Assembly: GCA_913046125.1 (NCBI GenBank)
Contig: CAJWRL010000024.1
Coordinates: 1 to 12,016, forward strand
DNA length: 12,016 nucleotides
DNA from: an uncultured Gammaproteobacteria bacterium
GTDB lineage: Bacteria; Pseudomonadota; Gammaproteobacteria; GCA-002705445; GCA-002716945
Direction: 5' to 3'
Within the stretch, counting starts at the first letter, position 1, and every line of letters begins with the position of its first letter. This document shows, one piece after another, positions 7,304-12,016 of this stretch. The position numbers and the translations under genes were made by a program. The notes under the pieces are model-generated. The model saw nothing but the letters and a program-made list of their open reading frames with translations. It made no database searches and was not told the origin of the DNA.

Positions 7304-8025
7304 TATTTAATATCTCGCCAGTATTCAATCTTAAGAAGATAAGTAATAAAAGCAAAAAATACAAGAAATATCATCACCCACAGACCAATTGAATATCTTT
7401 CAAGTTGCGCGGGCTCTGAGACATATGTTAAAAAGTTCACCAGGTCTGTAATTTCTTGTTCATACTCTTTTTGAGACAACTGACCATTGACCTTCAAAAT
7501 CAGCTGATTATTCTCATCATAAGTTTTCAGACCCTCTTTATACCATAAGACATGAGGCATATTTACATTCGGATATAAAATATTATTAACGCCCATGGGC
7601 CTAGAATTATCCTCATAAAATGAGGTAAGAAAAGTATATATCCACTCTGGACCCCTAGATCGAGCTGTCAAGGTGAGATCAGGTGGGACCACACCAAATG
7701 CCTCTTTGATAGAGTCATGATTTATTGAGTTTGTGATTGTGGAGCCTAATTTTGTTGGTTCGCCACCCTTTTGTGTCGTTAGGATAAGATTTGATTTCAC
7801 CATTGCCTCGGATATGCTCAAATCATCCACAAATTTACTGTAACGGTGATATTGAAGAGTATGACAGCCTGAGCAGTTATTGAAGAAAATTTGTGCACCT
7901 CTTTGCAATGACGCCTTATTGCCTAAATCAATGAAAACTGGTTTAAGTTCAACAGAACTCGATGCAGCAAAAACTGAAGATGAAAAAATAAAGCCTAATA
8001 AAAAAAATATGTAAGCTTTATTCAT
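7303..8025 (-). CDS. petC: Cytochrome c1 of the ubiquinol-cytochrome c reductase (bc1) complex
   Basis: This 240-residue haem protein takes electrons from the Rieske centre and passes them to soluble or membrane cytochrome c on the periplasmic side. Residues 1-20 form a Sec signal peptide ending VFA, with cleavage likely after A20. The haem c attachment site is C51-S-G-C54-H55. The axial methionine is probably M156 in NVNMPHVLW, as in other c1 proteins. PPDLTL..R (114-123) is also typical. A C-terminal membrane anchor spans about 212-231 and is followed by KIEYWRDIK. The gene overlaps petB by eight bases at its start (8018-8025) and sspA by one base at its end. GAGTGA before the ATG is a weak ribosome binding site, so coupling to petB is likely. 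Confidence 0.96.
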   Translation of the reverse strand: MNKAYIFFLLGFIFSSSVFAASSSVELKPVFIDLGNKASLQRGAQIFFNNCSGCHTLQYHRYSKFVDDLSISEAMVKSNLILTTQKGGEPTKLGSTITNSINHDSIKEAFGVVPPDLTLTARSRGPEWIYTFLTSFYEDNSRPMGVNNILYPNVNMPHVLWYKEGLKTYDENNQLILKVNGQLSQKEYEQEITDLVNFLTYVSEPAQLERYSIGLWVMIFLVFFAFITYLLKIEYWRDIK

Positions 8026-9235
8026 GCATCGTCACTCGCTCTGGCACTGGCTTTGTTTTTTCGTTCTTGCTGGTGAAATACAGGACAACAAAGAATGCGA
8101 AGTAGATTAGAGTAAAAGCTCGGCCTAGAGCAGTCAAAATCGGTGTGGGTGCCTGCATACCAATGTAACCAAGTCCAATGAAACTTATGACAAATGATGC
8201 AAGAAGTATTTTATAAGTTGAAGATCTATACCTGATAGATTTAACTTTGCATCTATCAATCCATGGCATTAAGAATAGAACGAAAATAGCGAGTCCCATT
8301 GCTATGACACCCCCTAGTTTATCAGGTATCGCGCGAAGTATTGCGTAAAAAGGCGTAAAATACCAAACAGGGACAATATGCTCAGGTGTTTTAAGCGGAT
8401 CAGCAGGAACGAAATTGTCTTTTTCTAGGAAAAAGCCTCCGAATTCAGGCATGAAAAAAACTACAAACATAAAAATCGTAAGGAAAACAGCAAGACCAAA
8501 TATATCTTTGACAGTGTAGTAAGGATGGAATGGTATACCATCAACAGGAGTACCATCAGGATTCTTGTTTGCTTTTATTTCAACACCATCTGGATTGTTT
8601 GATCCTACTGTGTGTAATGCAGCAATATGCAAGTAGATAACAGCAAATAGCAATAACGGTAGTGCTATTACATGGAAGGCGAAAAATCTATTTAATGTAG
8701 CATCCGATATTACATAATCCCCCCTTATCCATAAGGCTAGAGACTCTCCTATGAAAGGAATTGCGCCGAACAGTGAAATGATGACTTGTGCACCCCAGTA
8801 AGACATTTGGCCCCAAGGCAATAGATAACCCATGAATGCCTCTGCCATCAATAATACAAATATGAACATCCCAAATAGCCACAAAAGCTCTCTAGGTTTT
8901 TTGTATGATCCATACATCAGGGCTCTGAGCATGTGTAAATAGATTATTATGAAGAAGAATGATGCTCCTGTAGAATGCATGTATCTTATAAGCCACCCCC
9001 ACTCTACATCTCTCATGATGTATTCCACTGACGCGAAAGCAGATGCAGCGTCAGGTTTGTAGTTTATAGTGAGGAAAATACCCGTAATTATCTGTAAGAT
9101 AAATACAAACAAAGCAAGACTTCCAAAGAAATAGAAGAAGTTGAAATTTTTAGGTGCATAATATTCTGATAGATGATTCCTGACGAATTTACTAACCGGC
9201 AGTCTTTGATCAATCCATGTGACAAATTTGCTCAT
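8018..9235 (-). CDS. petB: Cytochrome b of the bc1 complex
   Basis: This 405-residue integral membrane subunit carries haems bL and bH and the Qo and Qi quinone sites. Haem ligands fit the family pattern: H87 (RYMHSTGAS) and H101 (YLHMLRALMYGSYK) pair with H188 (FFAFHVIAL) and H203 (YLHIAALH). Other landmarks are GYLLPWGQMSYWG (136-148) and the Qo-loop motif PVWY (289-292) in place of the mitochondrial/alphaproteobacterial PEWY; PVWY is usual in beta- and gammaproteobacteria. It is a full-length single-chain cytochrome b with eight expected helices, not split as in b6f. The start overlaps the petA end in ATGA (9232-9235). An AGGTGAGG sequence about ten bases before the ATG is a good ribosome binding site. 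Confidence 0.97.
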   Translation of the reverse strand: MSKFVTWIDQRLPVSKFVRNHLSEYYAPKNFNFFYFFGSLALFVFILQIITGIFLTINYKPDAASAFASVEYIMRDVEWGWLIRYMHSTGASFFFIIIYLHMLRALMYGSYKKPRELLWLFGMFIFVLLMAEAFMGYLLPWGQMSYWGAQVIISLFGAIPFIGESLALWIRGDYVISDATLNRFFAFHVIALPLLLFAVIYLHIAALHTVGSNNPDGVEIKANKNPDGTPVDGIPFHPYYTVKDIFGLAVFLTIFMFVVFFMPEFGGFFLEKDNFVPADPLKTPEHIVPVWYFTPFYAILRAIPDKLGGVIAMGLAIFVLFLMPWIDRCKVKSIRYRSSTYKILLASFVISFIGLGYIGMQAPTPILTALGRAFTLIYFAFFVVLYFTSKNEKTKPVPERVTMHE

Positions 9236-9819
9236 GATGCTCTGTCCTCACCTACGATTAGTTTAGTATCACTAGCAAAGTAATAAGGAGGTACCTCGAG
9301 GTTAGTTCCTGCCGGCATACCTTTAAAGACTCTTCCTGACAAATCAAATTTAGAACCATGGCATGGGCAGAAAAATCCTCCTTTCCATTCCAACCCTAGC
9401 TCCTTGTTCTCGCCTGGTTTGTAAAGTGGTGAGCATCCTAGATGAGTGCATACACCGAGTAGTACCAAAAACTCGGGTTTTACAGACCTGTATTTATTTT
9501 GAGCATAAAGAGGCTGCATCTCAGAACTAGACTCCGGATCAGCTAAATAATCGACCTTGCTATCTATAATGTTAAGCATTTCAGGCGTCCTGTGAACCAC
9601 CCATACAGGCTTACCTCTCCATTCGACTATTTTAAATGTTCCTGGTGTGATAGCAGAAATGTCGATTTCTATCGGTGCACCAGCCATTTTAGTTTTCTCG
9701 CTAGGTGACATGGTAGATAGAAAAGGTATTAGCGCGAAAACTGCTCCAATCCCGCCAACTACCTTAGTCAAGTTTGTAAGAAAATGCCTTCTTTTTAGTG
9801 AATTGTTATCGTTTTTCAT
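9232..9819 (-). CDS. petA: Rieske iron-sulfur subunit of the bc1 complex
   Basis: This 195-residue subunit carries the [2Fe-2S] cluster that takes the first electron from ubiquinol at the Qo site. The N-terminus has a twin-arginine motif (R10-R11 in KRRHFLT) followed by a hydrophobic segment (about 18-35), so it is probably Tat-exported and kept as a membrane anchor. Cluster-binding boxes are CTHLGC (124-129) and CPCHGS (151-156). C124, H126, C151 and H154 should bind the cluster, and C129-C153 should form the disulfide. GMPAGTNLEVPPYYF follows, as expected. It is the first gene of petABC. AGCAGGG directly abuts the ATG at 9817-9819, unusually close for a Shine-Dalgarno sequence, but no other in-frame start keeps the Tat motif. 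Confidence 0.97.
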   Translation of the reverse strand: MKNDNNSLKRRHFLTNLTKVVGGIGAVFALIPFLSTMSPSEKTKMAGAPIEIDISAITPGTFKIVEWRGKPVWVVHRTPEMLNIIDSKVDYLADPESSSEMQPLYAQNKYRSVKPEFLVLLGVCTHLGCSPLYKPGENKELGLEWKGGFFCPCHGSKFDLSGRVFKGMPAGTNLEVPPYYFASDTKLIVGEDRAS

Positions 9820-9905
9820 CCCTGCTAACCATAATTTAAATTCTGTGCGTAATATATCATATAATCATTCTCTAATATATACTTTTAGACATAGTTATTA
9901 AAATT
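9820..9905. promoter_or_regulatory. Divergent intergenic region, petA (left) and DegS-like gene (right)
   Basis: These 86 very A+T-rich bases must hold the start signals of both flanking genes. On the + strand a perfect TATAAT lies at 9860-9865, but no good -35 stands 16 to 18 bases before it. On the minus strand TATATT and TATGAT elements occur without a convincing -35 partner. The + strand gene has no visible Shine-Dalgarno sequence before its ATG. I cannot assign promoters precisely, and I see no sigmaE-type pair. Confidence 0.4.
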
Positions 9906-10901
9906 ATGTTTAAAGAACTCTCAAAATATGTGGTAATTGGAATCGCTGCTGGAATAGTTGCTTACCTCTTCACATCTAAAGAATCCATATCAATTAACGT
10001 AAGTAATCACGGTCAAGGAGAAGTCATCACTTCTAGCAATTCATATAACGACATATATAAATCTGTTAAAGATTCAGTTGTGACCATAAACACAGATAGG
10101 GGAAGAGGTTCTGGTGTCATCATCACAGATCAAGGTCACATCGTCACAAACGAACATGTAATAAAAGGTGCTAAAAATATTCGAATCATTACATCTGATA
10201 ATATTTCTTATCCTGCAAATGTAGTAGGAGTTGACAGAATAACTGATATAGCTTTGCTAAAGAGTAGTTACATTGGTAGAGCACTTACTTTTTCAGATTC
10301 ATCGAAAGTCAAGATTGGTGATATAGTTCTAGCGATAGGGAATCCTTTTGGTGTAGGTCAAACATTAACACAGGGTATTATATCAAGGACAAATAGTGGA
10401 CATATCACCGCGAACCCTTTAGACGAGTTTCTTCAATCTGATGCTGCAATAAATCCGGGTAACTCTGGTGGCGCAATGGTAAATTTGTCTGGAGATTTAA
10501 TCGGTATAAATACAATGAATGTATCGATTGGTGGTGGTAGCGACGGTATAGGTCTCGCGGTACCATCTAATTTGGTTAGAAAAATTGCTGAACAAATTAT
10601 AAAATATGGAAGAGCTGTTAGGGGCTATGTTGGCTTGTCAGCATTTGATACATCTGATGGTGTCCTTATTACCAATGTTGTCGACGGAGGTCCAGCCTAT
10701 TCATCTGGTTTAAAAAACAATGATGTGATAATTACTATAAACAACAGCAATATTGATAACATAAAACAAGTTGTTAAAATTGTTGCCTCTTTGGAAGTCG
10801 GAGAGGAAATTAGTGTAGTCTTTAGGAGAAATGGCGAACTGATGAAATCTATTATAAAGGTTGCAGCTATGCCTGAAACACACAGAACTATAGGGAGGTA
10901 G
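9906..10901 (+). CDS. degS: DegS/AlgW-type membrane-anchored periplasmic serine protease with one PDZ domain
   Basis: This 331-residue HtrA-family protease (E. coli DegS 355) starts MFKELSKYVV with an N-terminal membrane segment (about 8-23), so the catalytic part faces the periplasm. The trypsin-like domain has the triad H84 (TNEHVI), D114 (RITDIALL) and S187 (INPGNSGGA), plus VLAIGNPFGVGQTLTQGIIS (141-160). One PDZ domain follows (about 238-322), with GYVGLS as the peptide-binding loop. A single PDZ and a membrane anchor favour DegS/AlgW over DegP/DegQ. Such proteases sense misfolded outer-membrane proteins and start cleavage of the anti-sigma factor RseA; that role is inferred here, since no rse gene is in the window. 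The gene lies divergent from petA and ends at base 10901, directly against the hisD stop. Confidence 0.92.
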   Translation: MFKELSKYVVIGIAAGIVAYLFTSKESISINVSNHGQGEVITSSNSYNDIYKSVKDSVVTINTDRGRGSGVIITDQGHIVTNEHVIKGAKNIRIITSDNISYPANVVGVDRITDIALLKSSYIGRALTFSDSSKVKIGDIVLAIGNPFGVGQTLTQGIISRTNSGHITANPLDEFLQSDAAINPGNSGGAMVNLSGDLIGINTMNVSIGGGSDGIGLAVPSNLVRKIAEQIIKYGRAVRGYVGLSAFDTSDGVLITNVVDGGPAYSSGLKNNDVIITINNSNIDNIKQVVKIVASLEVGEEISVVFRRNGELMKSIIKVAAMPETHRTIGR

Positions 10902-12016
10902 TCATTTTCTGAGCTTTGCTGACTGAGAATGAGAAGTTAATCCCTCACAGTCTGCCAATAAAGCTGCAATACTTGATAGTTCACTAGAATGTAATGCTGA
11001 TATCTTCATTAAGCTGGTCCTTTTCAAAAAATCATACACGCCAAGAGGGGAAGCGTACCTAGCTGAACCACTGGTCGGTAAAACATGGTTAGGGCCAGCG
11101 CAGTAATCTCCAAAAACTTCGGGGCTATTTTGACCTATGAAAATAGCGCCAGCATTATCGATTTTTGTCTCTAATTTTATATCTTCATAACCAAATATCT
11201 CTAGATGTTCAGGAGCAATTTGATTTGCAATGCTTATAATTTCTTTTATGTTTTTGACTTTTATAAATAAACCCCTCGTGCTAAGAGATTTTTCAATAAT
11301 ATCTTTTCTAGATTGATTGCTTATTAAGCTTTTAATTTTTTGACTGACAGAATTTATAAGCCTTTTGCTTGAAGTCAAAAGAATAGCTTGCGCTAATTCA
11401 TCATGCTCTGCTTGTGCAAACATATCAATTGCAACTAACTCAGGACTTGCATTTTGATCTGCAATAATCAAAACCTCTGATGGACCTGCAAAACTATCTA
11501 TACCAACACTTCCGTAAACTTTCTTTTTTGCAGTCGCAACATAAATATTCCCTGGACCAACAATTTTATCAACTGATTTGATAGTTTCAGTACCAAAAGC
11601 AAGAGCGCCAATAGCATGTGCACCACCAAATTTATAAATTTTATTTACACCACATAAATCGGCAGCTATTAGTACTAGTGGATTTAGTTTGCCTGCCACA
11701 GGTGGACAAACCATTGTAATGTTCTTTACTCCGGCAACTTGTGCAGGGATAGCATTCATTAAAACAGTTGACGGATAGCTTGCCTTACCTCCAGGTACAT
11801 AGATCCCTACACTATTTATAGGTGTAACTTTTTCTCCCAACTTTGATCCTTTAACTTTAATAGACCAACTTTCAAGTTTTTGTTGTTTTGAAAAAGTTTT
11901 TATATTGCGCATAGCTTTTCTCAAATTTACTATAATATTGTTTGGGGTTTCTGAGTATGCTTCGCTAATTTCTTCTTTGGTTACCATAGAGTCAGAAATT
12001 TTTTTATAAGACGTGT
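10902..12016 (-). CDS. hisD: Histidinol dehydrogenase, 5' end outside window
   Basis: HisD oxidises L-histidinol to L-histidine in two NAD-dependent steps, the last reactions of histidine synthesis. An ATG occurs at 11985-11987, but the frame stays open to the window edge. The ten complete upstream codons (TSYKKISDSM around the ATG) continue the homology, so the real start lies outside. About 55 N-terminal residues are missing compared with E. coli (434). Counting from the Met at 11987, Zn ligands are Q192 and H195 (AQAEHD), D294 (FGDYCAGPNHVLPT) and H353 (TSH). The catalytic pair is E260-H261 (APEH). GIYVPGG (61-67), GPGN (144-147) and GPSEVL (169-174) are present. The usual GGAQAI is GGAHAI (121-126). 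The stop at 10902-10904 abuts the convergent DegS-like gene with no spacer. Confidence 0.96.
   Translation of the reverse strand, partial: TSYKKISDSMVTKEEISEAYSETPNNIIVNLRKAMRNIKTFSKQQKLESWSIKVKGSKLGEKVTPINSVGIYVPGGKASYPSTVLMNAIPAQVAGVKNITMVCPPVAGKLNPLVLIAADLCGVNKIYKFGGAHAIGALAFGTETIKSVDKIVGPGNIYVATAKKKVYGSVGIDSFAGPSEVLIIADQNASPELVAIDMFAQAEHDELAQAILLTSSKRLINSVSQKIKSLISNQSRKDIIEKSLSTRGLFIKVKNIKEIISIANQIAPEHLEIFGYEDIKLETKIDNAGAIFIGQNSPEVFGDYCAGPNHVLPTSGSARYASPLGVYDFLKRTSLMKISALHSSELSSIAALLADCEGLTSHSQSAKLRK

Noticed and set aside
6909..7310. 133-residue + strand ORF opposite sspA
   Set aside because: It is antisense to a well-supported sspA gene, is Ser-rich as expected of a shadow frame, and shows no recognisable motif.
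8358..8369. PVWY instead of PEWY in cytochrome b as an anomaly
   Set aside because: PVWY is the usual form in beta- and gammaproteobacterial cytochrome b.
8688..8882. 64-residue minus-strand ORF inside petB
   Set aside because: It is an alternative frame of the conserved cytochrome b coding region.
9647..9901. 84-residue + strand ORF running from petA into the intergenic region before the DegS-like gene
   Set aside because: It is mostly antisense to petA with no recognisable domain; its end in the spacer is chance.
11985..11987. ATG as the true start of hisD
   Set aside because: The frame stays open to the window edge, upstream codons continue the HisD pattern, and about 65 N-terminal residues would be missing.
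1..12016. A new defence, mobile or biosynthetic system
   Set aside because: Every long frame belongs to a known housekeeping family, and there are no repeats, integrases, transposases, toxin-antitoxin pairs, tRNAs or gaps over 100 bases.

Overview
This is a gene-dense, strongly A+T-rich chromosomal segment of a Gram-negative proteobacterium, most likely a gammaproteobacterium. The order hisD, DegS-type periplasmic protease, petA-petB-petC, sspA is the arrangement known from Pseudomonas-like gammaproteobacteria. Cytochrome b carries the PVWY form of the Qo motif common in beta/gammaproteobacteria. The low G+C content, 1 to 8 base gene overlaps and near absence of spacers suggest a streamlined genome, plausibly an uncultivated marine lineage such as SAR86. 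That last placement is inference.

Left part (1-1354, + strand): the 3' end of a thiol peroxidase gene (tpx) cut by the window edge. It overlaps by one base a Na+ or H+ symporter of the glutamate/aspartate (DAACS) family with an acidic amino-acid binding signature.

Central part (1349-6630, - strand): carA-carB for carbamoyl-phosphate synthetase, feeding arginine and pyrimidine synthesis, preceded by rsmI (16S rRNA C1402 2'-O-methyltransferase). The 100-base rsmI-carA gap holds a hairpin with a nine-U tract just before the carA ribosome binding site, a candidate promoter upstream of it, and a 16-codon ORF running through the U tract. This is a possible attenuator.

Right-central part (6686-9819, - strand): petA-petB-petC for the cytochrome bc1 complex, overlapping one another and sspA (RNA-polymerase-associated stringent starvation protein A). 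sspB does not follow sspA; rsmI does.

Right part (9906-12016): a DegS-like membrane-anchored serine protease on the + strand, divergent from petA across 86 bases. It ends exactly where hisD (- strand, 5' end outside the window) ends.

All genes belong to known housekeeping families. I see no mobile element, CRISPR array, RNA gene, long repeat or new multi-gene system, and no gap longer than 100 bases. The points most worth checking are the carAB leader, the altered AEDTR-type motif in RsmI and the altered ornithine-site residues in CarB.
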